A DNA stretch of 39,409 nt, taken from positions 1 through 39,409 of the IMG/VR virus record IMGVR_UViG_3300035703_000193, one strand, 5' to 3'. Of this stretch, positions 17,647-25,521 are shown in pieces. A program made the position numbers and the translations under genes. Source of the stretch: a virus. The notes below the pieces were generated by a model. It was given only the letters and a program-made list of their open reading frames with translations. It searched no databases and had not been told where the DNA came from. Within the stretch, counting starts at the first letter, position 1. Every line of letters begins with the position of its first letter.

Positions 17647-17673
17647 GATATTTATTTTTTAGTTAAGGTTAAT

Positions 17674-17892
17674 TTATATTGGAAAACTTGATTCAGGTGG
17701 AACATATTCCTCTTGTGGACAATCTAAAACCCATGCGTATTCAGTTGTTTCAATGATTGCTTTGTCTTCATCTGTAAAAAAGGTAAACCAATCATTGTTT
17801 ATATCTTGAACACAATTAATAAATTGATAAGGTGCGTAAAATTGCCCTTGTATTATTTCTTTTTGTTGTTCTGTTAATTTGTAGCCTATCAT
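17674..17892 (-). CDS. Small acidic protein, unknown function
   Basis: A 72-residue protein beginning MIGYKLTEQQKEIIQGQFYA and rich in aromatic and acidic residues (DWFTFFTDEDKAI, CPQEEYVPPE). It lies 4 bases after the 494-residue fibre-like gene's stop. Small proteins of this appearance frequently follow fibre-type genes in Bacteroidota phages and may be fibre chaperones, which is only a suggestion from context. No family recognised. Confidence 0.55.
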   Translation of the reverse strand: MIGYKLTEQQKEIIQGQFYAPYQFINCVQDINNDWFTFFTDEDKAIIETTEYAWVLDCPQEEYVPPESSFPI

Positions 17893-17896
17893 ATTA

Positions 17897-19381
17897 TCAA
17901 GGATTAATTTGTCGATTTAAAGTTGTTTGAAAGGATTGTACATTAGTGTATAAATTAATTGCTTCGGTGTTTGTTAAGCCATCGCCAATACCAACTAAAG
18001 CCGTTTCACGTGGCGAATACTCACCATTAAAATTTCCTGCTCTTGATACTATGAAATTTACTGTTAATAGGTTGTTTGAATTATTTGACACTGTAGTTTG
18101 AGTTATATTCTTTTGAAATACAACCTCAGTAGATGAAGTTCTTTTGTTTAAAAAAAAACCAGTTGAATTTGAGCTAAATCCTGATAAATTAATTTGACTG
18201 CTGCTATTATTGTTAAGAAAAACACGTGCAACAGATTGCCCTGAATATATACTTGAACCAAAACTTCCATTCCAACAACCTATATCACAAGTACCCGCAG
18301 GTATTTCAAAATTAGTCCTTAAATATGTACATATTGTTAACGAATTTTGAGACATAGTATTATTTGGGAGATTAGTATCCATAAAAGCACTTGTTCCATT
18401 TGGCTTTGCTCCCGTACTCGAAAATGTCCATCCAGCACTAAATGTACCTGTAAAACTTGCACTCTTTAAATTTTGCGCACACGCTGCGGCACTTGCTCCC
18501 ACCATTGGGTAAATGGCTTTCATCTTATCCCAAATGCCATCTGCTTTCATTCCAATAACCAACGTATTAACTGCCGTTTTTTCAGTCGCATTCAACGTCC
18601 CCCCAGCTGCTGTAACACGGTCAAAGAATGCTTGCGCATCTGCGTCAAAAGCTCCTCCCACTGTCAAATTCGCCGCCGTTATCCCTGCCCCTGTCAATGA
18701 TGCTTGAACAAGTTTTGGAATAATAATATTTCCCGTGACACTTGCCGACGTTAACAAGGATGCTTGCACCTTTTGAACGAAGTTAATGTCAGCCGTCACC
18801 GTTGCCCTGCCTTCCAAGCTTGCGGCAAATTTTAACACCGTTGTCAATGATGCGGTCAAATTGCTCGATGTTACAATGTTTGCAATGCACTGAACCAAAG
18901 TAATAATACCAGGGTCGCAATTTGTGGGTACAACCAAATTAAAGCTAAGTTGTACGGTTATCATTCTTTGAATACCAGTGAATGAATCAAAGGTAATCGA
19001 AGGAGCCTCAGGAATAAAAAGGTAATTTGGTAAAATGCTTTGCTTTATCTTATTCAGCCGTTGAACAAAGTAATTTGCATACTGCTGAAGATTTGCCCAC
19101 TTGTCTATCTGTAACGTCGGGTCTTCATCGCCCTCGTTATCGTATCCAAGTAAATCGTCAAAAAACAAAGTCACTTGATACGTGTCTTGTTTCCTCGTTT
19201 GGTCTGAGCCTGTAATCGTTGGCACGGCAAAGAAGACGCGCGGGAACTCATTCAACTCCTGAAAGTCCTCGATATTACCCTGCCGCACGCGGTCGGAAGC
19301 CCAACCGAAATTATAGCTTTTTATCGCCGTTATATTATCCGCGGTATCTTTGAAAATATCACTTATTTCCCTGATGTTCAT
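17897..19381 (-). CDS. Mosaic tail protein: tail N-terminal domain fused to repeats and a fibre-type C-terminal domain
   Basis: A 494-residue protein in three parts. Residues 1-165 form a compact tail-completion-like domain (REISDIFKDTADNITAIKSY, YVQRLNKIKQS-like helix). Residues about 165-250 are short imperfect repeats of the type VQASLTGAGIT with AASLEGRATV and QASLLTSASV. The remainder, starting DADAQAFFDRVTAAGG, contains MKAIYPMVG, WTFSSTGAKPNGTSAFMDTN and IGDGLTNTEAINLYTNVQSF, a domain I know from many Bacteroidota phage fibre or structural proteins. The fusion suggests a domain swap that placed an adhesin-like module on a core tail protein. It overlaps the chaperone extension by 4 bases. 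Confidence 0.65.
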   Translation of the reverse strand: MNIREISDIFKDTADNITAIKSYNFGWASDRVRQGNIEDFQELNEFPRVFFAVPTITGSDQTRKQDTYQVTLFFDDLLGYDNEGDEDPTLQIDKWANLQQYANYFVQRLNKIKQSILPNYLFIPEAPSITFDSFTGIQRMITVQLSFNLVVPTNCDPGIITLVQCIANIVTSSNLTASLTTVLKFAASLEGRATVTADINFVQKVQASLLTSASVTGNIIIPKLVQASLTGAGITAANLTVGGAFDADAQAFFDRVTAAGGTLNATEKTAVNTLVIGMKADGIWDKMKAIYPMVGASAAACAQNLKSASFTGTFSAGWTFSSTGAKPNGTSAFMDTNLPNNTMSQNSLTICTYLRTNFEIPAGTCDIGCWNGSFGSSIYSGQSVARVFLNNNSSSQINLSGFSSNSTGFFLNKRTSSTEVVFQKNITQTTVSNNSNNLLTVNFIVSRAGNFNGEYSPRETALVGIGDGLTNTEAINLYTNVQSFQTTLNRQINP

Positions 19382-19566
19382 TTTTTACTTTGCTTTTGTA
19401 TCTCATTGTATAAGTTATCCTCAGCCGCTTTGCTCGCAAGGTATTGAAAGACCTCGTATAAATTTGCCTTTTCGCTTGATTGTAAGGGCGTGAGTTCTGC
19501 CAAGTTGAACAATCCGCACTCAGCTATTTTCTTAATCGTCAAGTACCAACCGTATTTGTCATTCAA
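19378..19566 (-). CDS. C-terminal frameshift extension of the tail assembly chaperone
   Basis: This 62-codon frame would need a TTG start (19566), but the same frame is open without stops back through 19654, so it is better read as the extension reached by -1 frameshifting from the 297-residue gene. It encodes DKYGWYLTIKKIAECGLFN and LYEVFQYLASKAAEDN, matching a small conserved segment (K-x-GWY-x-T-I/L ... L-x-Y-L-x) seen in second-frame chaperone products. The full frameshift product would have about 359 residues. A separate TTG initiation coupled to the TGA at 19563-19565 remains possible. Confidence 0.7.
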   Translation of the reverse strand: MNDKYGWYLTIKKIAECGLFNLAELTPLQSSEKANLYEVFQYLASKAAEDNLYNEIQKQSKK

Positions 19567-20456
19567 TTGCTTTGAAGCGGCGGCATACTTTCCATCGCCT
19601 TGCGAAGCATAGAGGTCTGCAAATCGACTTGATAACTCTCGCTTAACTTCGTCAAAAAAAAACCAACCTCAAAGGCAACTTGTAAGGGCAATTTTAAAAA
19701 GTCAAGACAATTTCTTTGAAATACCTCGTCGCTATATGCCTCATCCTTTTTCCTCAGCAACACGGCGATAACATGAAGCAAACCTTGTGCGTCATTGTTT
19801 TCAATTGCTTTGCGCCCTTTGTCAAACTGGGCTGCCTCAGCGAATTCAAGTAACGTGGATTTTGCCATGAGCTTATCAGGAAGATAATACAAAGTGCCAT
19901 TGAAGTCATAAATCTGTTTGTATTTCAATTCCTCGGGTACGCTTATTGCATTGAGGATCTTTGTAAACATGAAGGTTAAATATTTTAACTCCAAGCTTTC
20001 GGCAACTTTGCCATAACACGCATCCAAAGGAATGCCCGTGAAATAATTTACCACCTTTGCCATGTACGGGTATTTTACATTTGCTTCCCAGACTTCGTCC
20101 ATGATTTCAAAGCATTTGTCCAATGCCTTTTGATTTGCGTTGAATGTGTCAATCAATGCTGGAAGGAAACGGCGAACATTGTCTTTGACATCTTTTGTCA
20201 AAAGGATTATTTCACATTCTTGAACCACGTCCGCCCACAACTTATTCAAGTCAATGCCAAGCTTCTTCGCATACGGTTTGATTTTATCATACGCCGCGTT
20301 CATTTGCTTTTGTGCAACAAGGGCATCAAGTTCAACCTCAGGGTATTGAGGTAAAATAAACTTATGGAAGTAAACATATTGTTCCAAAGTTATATCCGCT
20401 GCCGTCTCAGGATAAAAATACTTTGTATCTGAATGCGATAAATGAAATTGTACCAT
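19563..20456 (-). CDS. Tail assembly chaperone-like protein, short (0-frame) product
   Basis: The 297-residue product is helical, with no enzyme or membrane motif (starts MVQFHLSHSDTKYFYPETAA). Near its end, codons for VGFFL lie on a run of nine T, and the -1 frame stays open into the next gene, the signature of gpG/gpGT-type tail chaperones that coat the tape measure. It lies in the tail region but is longer than most gpG proteins, and the tape measure is several genes downstream, so family assignment comes mainly from the frameshift architecture. A 4-base overlap couples it to the preceding 99-residue gene. Confidence 0.65.
   Translation of the reverse strand: MVQFHLSHSDTKYFYPETAADITLEQYVYFHKFILPQYPEVELDALVAQKQMNAAYDKIKPYAKKLGIDLNKLWADVVQECEIILLTKDVKDNVRRFLPALIDTFNANQKALDKCFEIMDEVWEANVKYPYMAKVVNYFTGIPLDACYGKVAESLELKYLTFMFTKILNAISVPEELKYKQIYDFNGTLYYLPDKLMAKSTLLEFAEAAQFDKGRKAIENNDAQGLLHVIAVLLRKKDEAYSDEVFQRNCLDFLKLPLQVAFEVGFFLTKLSESYQVDLQTSMLRKAMESMPPLQSN
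19654..19662 (-). promoter_or_regulatory. T9 slippery site for a possible programmed -1 frameshift
   Basis: On the minus strand the sequence reads GGTTGG-T9-GACGAAG. In zero frame the codons are GGT TTT TTT TTG, so a T-TTT-TTT heptamer allows both tRNAs to re-pair one base back. The -1 frame from here is open for about 95 codons to the stop at 19378. The genome keeps the zero frame open for 30 more codons, as is usual for chaperone genes. Confidence 0.65.
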
Positions 20457-20755
20457 TATTTGCGTTTGCTTTTTCTTGTTGGTTCGGGAATATTATCTGC
20501 AATTATTGCGCTCGGTTCAACGCTCTTTGGCTTTTCCGTTATCTCTTCGGGCAATACTTTTGCATGGCTAACAAGGGGCAAAGACTCAGGGCGTTTTAAT
20601 TCTCTGTACCTGCCCGTGCCAGTCAACCGCACCGCCTTTTCCAAGTGGGAGCGAAGCAAAAGCAATTGTTTTCTTCGCATCGGATGCTCTTGTATCTCTT
20701 TGGTTATCTCTTCAATCAGGTGAATGATGTAAACCGCCTTTTCGTTGTTCGTCAT
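20456..20755 (-). CDS. Small charged protein, unknown function
   Basis: A 99-residue protein: N-terminal helix-rich half (KAVYIIHLIEEITKEIQEHP, RKQLLLLRSHLEKAV) and a proline/lysine-rich, probably disordered C-terminal half ending RKSKRK. It lies between the paralogous MTPK-type genes and the chaperone gene, overlapping each by 1-4 bases, so it is translated within the terminase-tail stretch. No family recognised; small size and basic tail would suit an assembly or DNA-contact role, which is not shown. Confidence 0.55.
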   Translation of the reverse strand: MTNNEKAVYIIHLIEEITKEIQEHPMRRKQLLLLRSHLEKAVRLTGTGRYRELKRPESLPLVSHAKVLPEEITEKPKSVEPSAIIADNIPEPTRKSKRK

Positions 20756-20994
20756 TTCGTTATGATATTTTTTAAATGCAGCTCAACTTCGCACCAATAA
20801 GCCGTGTTTTCATCCACGTCTGAGCCAAGTTGTCCGCAAATCGTTTGGTTATTGCTTATGATTTGTTCGGTTAAAAGCAAGGCTATTTTCTTTGCCTCCA
20901 GCCAACTGTCGTATTCACCTGTTACCACGTGCCGATAAGGCAATGTATCGTAAATCATTAAATGCAATTCCCTTGCTTTGTCTTTTGGTGTCAT
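20752..20994 (-). CDS. MTPK-type small protein, copy 2
   Basis: The 80-residue product starts MTPKDKARELHLMIYDTLPY, matching the MTPKEKADEL start of the gene just upstream, and both end with a W-x-E-V-E-x-x-x-x-x-I segment (YWCEVELHLKNI versus YYWEEVEHEIQNL). They are tandem paralogues. Middle parts share the pattern AKK/KQ-x-ALL with helices. The ATGA overlap with the upstream copy fixes the start. Such proteins are common hypothetical genes in flavobacterial phages; function unknown. Confidence 0.65.
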   Translation of the reverse strand: MTPKDKARELHLMIYDTLPYRHVVTGEYDSWLEAKKIALLLTEQIISNNQTICGQLGSDVDENTAYWCEVELHLKNIITK

Positions 20995-21212
20995 AGGTTT
21001 TGTATTTCGTGTTCAACTTCTTCCCAATAATAATATGTTTCATGAAAATCTTCTGTTGTATGCTTATCGTTTAATAATGTGTTTACCGCAAACAAGGCGC
21101 TTTGCTTTGCAAGTATTGTAACGAGTATCTCCTGACCAAGTTCGCCCCCGATGCTTTGAATCAGGTTGTAATAATGGGTGAATAATTCGTCTGCTTTTTC
21201 CTTTGGTGTCAT
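20991..21212 (-). CDS. MTPK-type small protein, copy 1
   Basis: A 73-residue helical protein starting MTPKEKADELFTHYYNLIQS and ending YYWEEVEHEIQNL, paralogous to the next gene downstream. It lies 6 bases after the large terminase stop. The conserved N-terminal MTPKxKAxEL helix and C-terminal W-E-x-E helix probably form a small helical bundle. Retention of two copies in tandem suggests either recent duplication or a hetero-oligomer; function unknown. Confidence 0.65.
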   Translation of the reverse strand: MTPKEKADELFTHYYNLIQSIGGELGQEILVTILAKQSALFAVNTLLNDKHTTEDFHETYYYWEEVEHEIQNL

Positions 21213-21218
21213 ATCTTT

Positions 21219-22448
21219 TTAATTAAATGCCAATACGTCTGAGCCTTCCAATAGCCTCATTGAGGCATAGCGTGCGCCGTCAAGCCCATGCTGATGCATA
21301 TCCATTGGCGTTGAAGATTTCTTATCATTCCAAATATAATTTCTTAATTCAAATTTTAAATTATACGATTCCTCAGTGACCACTATGGTAAAGTCAGCCA
21401 TTTTCTTAATCCCGTCAACCACGCTGCCAGCATACTTTTCCGTTTTATGCACGTTGATTCCGTTTGAGGTAAGCGCGTCTATCAAACGTGGCTCACTTGT
21501 ATCCGCAACAATCATGGCATCAAGTTCAATGCTATTCCTAATCTTTGTCAAAACCATGTCATACGAAAGACTTTGTTCGTAAATGATTTCCTTTACGTAT
21601 ATCTTATTCGCCGTGGTATCAACCGCAACTTTGACTAATGCCAAGGGATCGGGATAGAATCCGAAGTCAAGCCCGTAAGCAAAAGGCAAACTTGTATCAA
21701 ATTCTCCTTCCACCCAGTTTGGAAATACAACGCCCTGTTTCTTATCCAGCCATTTGCCAAGAAACCTGTGCGCGTATGCCTCAGGTGACTTGCTTTTTAT
21801 CGCCTCAATCTTTGCAATATAATCCTTACTTATGTTATGGTAATTATCCAAGTAAGTCGTATGAATATGCGTTATGTCCTCATGCGTACTTATCGGTATC
21901 ATGTGTCCGTCAATCGTCTCCATGCGGTGTGACTTTTCAAACCACCGCTTCCAAATCCAATGTTCCACGTCCTGCGGGTTCATCACCAAAATAACAATGT
22001 TTGGCGTATCAGGCATACGAATTGATTCGTCAATCGTATCAAAGTCCTTTTCGCTTACAAACTCCTCAGCCTCGTCCACGATGAAAACATTCAACGCAGG
22101 TATCGATTTTAACTTTGCCGTTTGATTACCAGAACTTGTTTTAATGCCTGAGAATATTATTTCACTCTTTGTGACCTTGTGGCTTATCTGCGCGTTGGTC
22201 ATATTGAACTCATCACCCACGCCAAGCAAATCAATCTTTTCCCGGAACTCCGGAATAACGGATATGTTCGCACTTGATAACGTGTACCGGGTAAACAGCA
22301 CCTTCCAATTTTTGTAAGCAAGTAACATATTACAAGCCCAAAGCCCAACCGTGAAGGACTTTGCTGAACCACGCCCCCCAGTGATGAGGAAGTAACGCGT
22401 CCGCGGTTGCCAAAGGGCTTGGTATTTGTCACTAACCTTTATCTCCAT
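21219..22448 (-). CDS. terL: Terminase large subunit (packaging ATPase/nuclease)
   Basis: About 409 residues from ATG 22448. Walker A GGRGSAKS lies at residues 24-31, and the Walker B-type LNVFIVDEAEEF stretch follows, with the coupling region VILVMNPQD. The C-terminal nuclease domain shows acidic residues in AYGLDFGFYPDPLALV, IVADTSEPRLIDAL and HQGLDGARYA-like ends (LDGARYASM). It pumps DNA into the procapsid and cuts concatemers. The ATG at 22448 is preferred to the longer frame from 22565, whose first 39 codons only mirror the overlapping small terminase gene; it leaves a 17-base overlap. Confidence 0.92.
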   Translation of the reverse strand: MEIKVSDKYQALWQPRTRYFLITGGRGSAKSFTVGLWACNMLLAYKNWKVLFTRYTLSSANISVIPEFREKIDLLGVGDEFNMTNAQISHKVTKSEIIFSGIKTSSGNQTAKLKSIPALNVFIVDEAEEFVSEKDFDTIDESIRMPDTPNIVILVMNPQDVEHWIWKRWFEKSHRMETIDGHMIPISTHEDITHIHTTYLDNYHNISKDYIAKIEAIKSKSPEAYAHRFLGKWLDKKQGVVFPNWVEGEFDTSLPFAYGLDFGFYPDPLALVKVAVDTTANKIYVKEIIYEQSLSYDMVLTKIRNSIELDAMIVADTSEPRLIDALTSNGINVHKTEKYAGSVVDGIKKMADFTIVVTEESYNLKFELRNYIWNDKKSSTPMDMHQHGLDGARYASMRLLEGSDVLAFN

Positions 22449-22752
22449 CCTTTGTAAATATAATCGTTGGCACGGTAACCTTTTCCCCTTGCGTGGTAAT
22501 ATCAATGTTTTGCTTTGCCTTTCCGTAAGCACGGTCAAGAAGCAACTGAGCCGCTTTGATGTCACCCTTTGCCGCCTGCTCCCTTAGCTTCATGATAATT
22601 GCCTCGGCTGCCGTGATACCGTCTTTCTCCTGCCCCATGACATTTGCCATTATCAAGTCAAGGGCTGGGAGTTTCTTGGGGCGACCGTTGGGGTTGCCTG
22701 ATTGTCCTTTGACAAATGGTTTTGCATCTAAATATATATCCTTTCGTCCCAT
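22432..22752 (-). CDS. terS: Probable terminase small subunit (DUF5681-like N-terminus)
   Basis: A 106-residue basic protein starting MGRKDIYLDAKPFVKGQSGN with the DUF5681-like KGQSGNPNGRPKK motif, then a helix pair (EAIIMKLREQAAKGDIKAAQ and LLLDRAYGKAKQ). Proteins of this composition occur directly upstream of large terminase in several phages and probably recognise the packaging site. It overlaps the terL start by 17 bases. It is shorter than typical small terminases, and the naming relies on position and motif. Confidence 0.65.
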   Translation of the reverse strand: MGRKDIYLDAKPFVKGQSGNPNGRPKKLPALDLIMANVMGQEKDGITAAEAIIMKLREQAAKGDIKAAQLLLDRAYGKAKQNIDITTQGEKVTVPTIIFTKDGDKG

Positions 22753-22761
22753 AAACTGATT

Positions 22762-23883
22762 TTAAACTGTTTTTAACTCCACGCCATTACGCTTAATAAT
22801 CAATGATGAATCAAGTTTACGCATCCTGTCAATGATAACGGCGCAGTACTTTGGTTCCAGTTCCATGCCATAACACTTGCGTTTAAGTTGGTGCGCGGCT
22901 ACCATTGTTGAACCGCTGCCGAGGTAAGGGTCTAATAATAAATTAGGAGCGTTTATCTTTTCAAATATCTTTTCCAAAAGTTTAATAGGCTTTTGCGTTG
23001 GGTGAAACCTTTTTTTATCGCTACTTACAAATCCTTGATGCGTTTCAGCAATTATATAAACCGCTCCGCTTCCATTATACCAAGCGACTTCTGCATCAGC
23101 CAAAAAGGCTTTGCCGTTTTCAAATCTTTTGTCCCATACAATCCAATTTCCTTTTGGTAACTTATCACTAAAACAGTTAGCCCCAAAAAATAAACAATTT
23201 TCATGAGTGGCTAAAAAAAACGAAGGGTCAAATGCTTTTTCGTCATCATGTATTTTATTATATTTATTTTCACTTGGTATTAATCCGCCCGTAAAACGCG
23301 TATAATCCGTATTCCAATCAATTCCATACGGAGGGTCTGTAAATACCATGTCCGCCTTCTCCCCGTTCATCAACCTTGCTACCGCGTCCGAGTCCGTGCT
23401 ATCCCCACAAAGCAACCGATGCTCACCAATCTCAAACAAGTCACCAATGACAATGTCCGTTTCCATGCCTCCCTCTGGGACTTCGTAATCGTCCTCACTT
23501 GCCTCTAATTCCTCCACCGTGTCAAACTGCGGTATCTCCAACCCCCATGCCTCCAAGTCCACCACCTCCCAATCGTTCGCAAGTGTGTCCCAGTCCCATT
23601 CCCCGAAGGCGACGTTATCCGCAATGATGAACCGCTTCTTTTCTTCCTCAGTTAAATCGCTGCTTCGTTTTACCCATGCCTCATCCACGTCCGTGAATCC
23701 AAGTTCTTGCAAGGCGCGAAGCCTCATGTTGCCACCAAGCACCACGTTGTTTTCGTCAATGACCATTGGGCGAAGGGAAAGCATCTTAGGAAACTCAGTG
23801 ATGCTTTGCTTTAGCTTTTGAAACTTTTCATCCCTCAGGACGCGTGGGTTATTCGGGTTTGGTTTAATATCCTTTAGCTTCAT
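22762..23883 (-). CDS. ParB-like/DNA methyltransferase fusion
   Basis: The 373-residue protein has a ParB/sulfiredoxin-like N-terminal domain (MKLKDIKPNPNNPR, VLGGNMRLRALQELGF) of about 110 residues followed by an N6-adenine/N4-cytosine methyltransferase. Catalytic motif IV is TDPPYGIDW near residue 183, and the SAM-binding motif is LLDPYLGSGSTMVAAHQL near 325; HPTQKP is also typical of this order. It would methylate phage DNA, protecting it from host restriction or marking it for packaging. It lies between a 84-residue gene and terS, with 4-base overlap to the former. Confidence 0.88.
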   Translation of the reverse strand: MKLKDIKPNPNNPRVLRDEKFQKLKQSITEFPKMLSLRPMVIDENNVVLGGNMRLRALQELGFTDVDEAWVKRSSDLTEEEKKRFIIADNVAFGEWDWDTLANDWEVVDLEAWGLEIPQFDTVEELEASEDDYEVPEGGMETDIVIGDLFEIGEHRLLCGDSTDSDAVARLMNGEKADMVFTDPPYGIDWNTDYTRFTGGLIPSENKYNKIHDDEKAFDPSFFLATHENCLFFGANCFSDKLPKGNWIVWDKRFENGKAFLADAEVAWYNGSGAVYIIAETHQGFVSSDKKRFHPTQKPIKLLEKIFEKINAPNLLLDPYLGSGSTMVAAHQLKRKCYGMELEPKYCAVIIDRMRKLDSSLIIKRNGVELKTV

Positions 23884-24134
23884 ATTTTCTTCAGTAACTC
23901 TTTAATTAATCGCTTGTAAACCTTTGTTTCAATTTTCTTTTCCAACCGCCTTTGTGCATTGATTGCAGCCGCCCTTTCTTTCCATTGTCTTTCGGCTTCG
24001 GCGTCATAAAAAGCGCCTGAAGATTGTGGTTGATTAGTATTAACCGTGGTTTTTGATTCATACAAATCTTTAACCGTGTTTTCTTTTTCGTTTGGGTCAA
24101 ACGATAAATTATTATTTCCTGCTGCTGTTATCAT
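23880..24134 (-). CDS. Small protein, unknown function
   Basis: An 84-residue protein, N-terminal part polar and probably disordered (N/T/S rich), C-terminal half basic helical (RQWKERAAAINAQRRLEKKI, YKRLIKELLKKI). It overlaps the glycosyltransferase gene by one base and the methyltransferase by 4 bases, so all three are co-translated. The basic helical tail would suit nucleic-acid or protein contact. Family not recognised. Confidence 0.6.
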   Translation of the reverse strand: MITAAGNNNLSFDPNEKENTVKDLYESKTTVNTNQPQSSGAFYDAEAERQWKERAAAINAQRRLEKKIETKVYKRLIKELLKKI

Positions 24135-25138
24135 TATATTCCTTTTAACACTTGTTTTCTTTTGTTGTTGACTGTGAGCAAATTTCGCTCAGTCAAAAGC
24201 CATTTCCTGCCTGCCTGCAAATGATTGAAATAATCCCCATCCTTTGCCAATGCCTTTTCAAATTGATAATACAAATCGTCTGAACCCTCGTACAACCGCA
24301 CCCCCGGAACATTGAACTCAGTTATTTCCTTCGGTGCATACGGAATGCAACCTGTGACAAGCATCTCCATGGCAAAGTTATTTGACTTGCTTTGATTGAA
24401 ATTGTCATTTGTCAACGGAAACACGGCATAATGTGCCGCACTGTTTTTGATAAGCTCAAAATACTGGAAAAGAGAATTGTTCCACGGTATCACCTTTACA
24501 TTGGGATACAATGTTTTTCCCAACCACTCAGGGATGCCAATAAATGCAACCTCGGTGTCCTTGCGTCCACTGACATAATGCCAAAATGTATCAACGGTTT
24601 TTAAATCCTCGATATGTGTCATTGAACCACGCCACAACACGCGTTTAACCTTTGCCTCCAGCTTATCAGGTGACACGGGGCAAAGAGGCGTTACTTGAAA
24701 GTCAATAGCATTTGGAATAACCATTATTTTACTTTCGTCAAAGAATTGCTTATAAAACTCTTTGAGAAAGGGTGTTGATACAATGGTATAATCCGCATAC
24801 TTAAAAGCCTTTTCAACCGATTCTTTCACTTGAGTCTTACCGAAGTGTGCCGAGGCTGGATTCGCGGCGTTGACTTCGTGTAATAAATCGTCGTGGTCGA
24901 GAATGATTTTCTTTCCCATTTTCTTTGCCTCCGCGATCATGGATAACATACCGTCGCCGTTGGGGCGTTGGAAAAGGATAACGTCAACGTCGTAAAAATC
25001 GTACCATTTTACCGTCTCAGGATTCAAATAGGTAATGGTTAGATTTACCATTTGCGAACGAAGCCGCATGAATGGATTAACCGAACGGTAATAATCGGTC
25101 GTGGGGCTGGTTAAATTGGTTACAATGCCTAACCTCAT
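24134..25138 (-). CDS. Glycosyltransferase (GT-B-like fold)
   Basis: The 334-residue protein begins MRLGIVTNLTSPTTDYYRSV and carries DHDD at residues 81-84 and the domain boundary typical of GT family 4-like enzymes: STPFLKEFYKQFFDES then VIPNAIDF. In its C-terminal domain VLWRGSMTH, a glycine-containing donor-site loop, and the SNNFAMEMLVTGCIPYAPKE segment match the EX7E-type region. It may glycosylate a virion protein or modified DNA base. Its ATGA overlap with the upstream 57-residue gene shows that it is a member of the late operon, although no modified-base synthesis genes are visible nearby. Confidence 0.8.
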   Translation of the reverse strand: MRLGIVTNLTSPTTDYYRSVNPFMRLRSQMVNLTITYLNPETVKWYDFYDVDVILFQRPNGDGMLSMIAEAKKMGKKIILDHDDLLHEVNAANPASAHFGKTQVKESVEKAFKYADYTIVSTPFLKEFYKQFFDESKIMVIPNAIDFQVTPLCPVSPDKLEAKVKRVLWRGSMTHIEDLKTVDTFWHYVSGRKDTEVAFIGIPEWLGKTLYPNVKVIPWNNSLFQYFELIKNSAAHYAVFPLTNDNFNQSKSNNFAMEMLVTGCIPYAPKEITEFNVPGVRLYEGSDDLYYQFEKALAKDGDYFNHLQAGRKWLLTERNLLTVNNKRKQVLKGI

Positions 25139-25308
25139 TTGTGATTCTTTTGGTATGTGTCCAATAAAAGGTTTAAAACTTCTTCCATCGAGTGTTTGAC
25201 ATTTGTTTCCTTCCAGAGTTGAAATTGTAAATCAAGCAACTTCTTTCTTATTTTTTCGTCCCGATAGCTTACCGAAAAAACGGCGGCGGCTGGTTTATTG
25301 ACATTCAT
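25135..25308 (-). CDS. Small helical protein, possibly ribbon-helix-helix-like
   Basis: A 57-residue product (MNVNKPAAAVFSVSYRDEKI ... VLNLLLDTYQKNHK). A short strand-like segment AAAVFSVSYRDE and a C-terminal helix SMEEVLNLLLDTY are compatible with a ribbon-helix-helix DNA-binding fold, though no family signature is certain. The start at 25308 overlaps the preceding gene by 14 bases; the stop at 25135-25137 overlaps the glycosyltransferase ATG (ATGA). If RHH, it could regulate the operon; position near the ssb end makes that plausible but unproven. Confidence 0.65.
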   Translation of the reverse strand: MNVNKPAAAVFSVSYRDEKIRKKLLDLQFQLWKETNVKHSMEEVLNLLLDTYQKNHK

Positions 25309-25519
25309 TTTTCTTTTCTTTTAATCTGTAATATCTTTCCATTTGGTATTTATTTACCCTTTCTTTGTTCGCTTGATACCACGCCTGATTCCTCAACCTT
25401 TTTTCAGCCTTCTTTTCGGGCGTTTGATTCTGGTGATAAAGTCTGAAATATTCTCTTAACTTTTGCTTTTGGTACTCGGTCATGTTTTCCCGATACTGCC
25501 TTTGATACTCAGGTGTCAT
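25295..25519 (-). CDS. Basic coiled helical protein of the Y-R-E-Y repeat type
   Basis: The 74-residue protein is a long basic helix with repeated aromatic/charged patterns (YQRQYREN, KLREYFRLYHQN, WYQANKERVNKY). Two plus-strand genes at 34594 and 34838 encode proteins of the same look (YDREYYRN, RNRTYYAKNKD), so three members of this family exist in the genome. In some phages such sequence forms the N-terminal arm of HNH endonucleases, but no HNH domain follows here. It probably binds nucleic acid; that is inference. Confidence 0.6.
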   Translation of the reverse strand: MTPEYQRQYRENMTEYQKQKLREYFRLYHQNQTPEKKAEKRLRNQAWYQANKERVNKYQMERYYRLKEKKNECQ

Positions 25520-25521
25520 AT

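Noticed and set aside
21219-22565. Longer terL start at 22565
   Set aside because: The extra 39 residues are the shifted reading of terS, lack conservation features and would give a 134-base overlap; ATG 22448 fits the family start.
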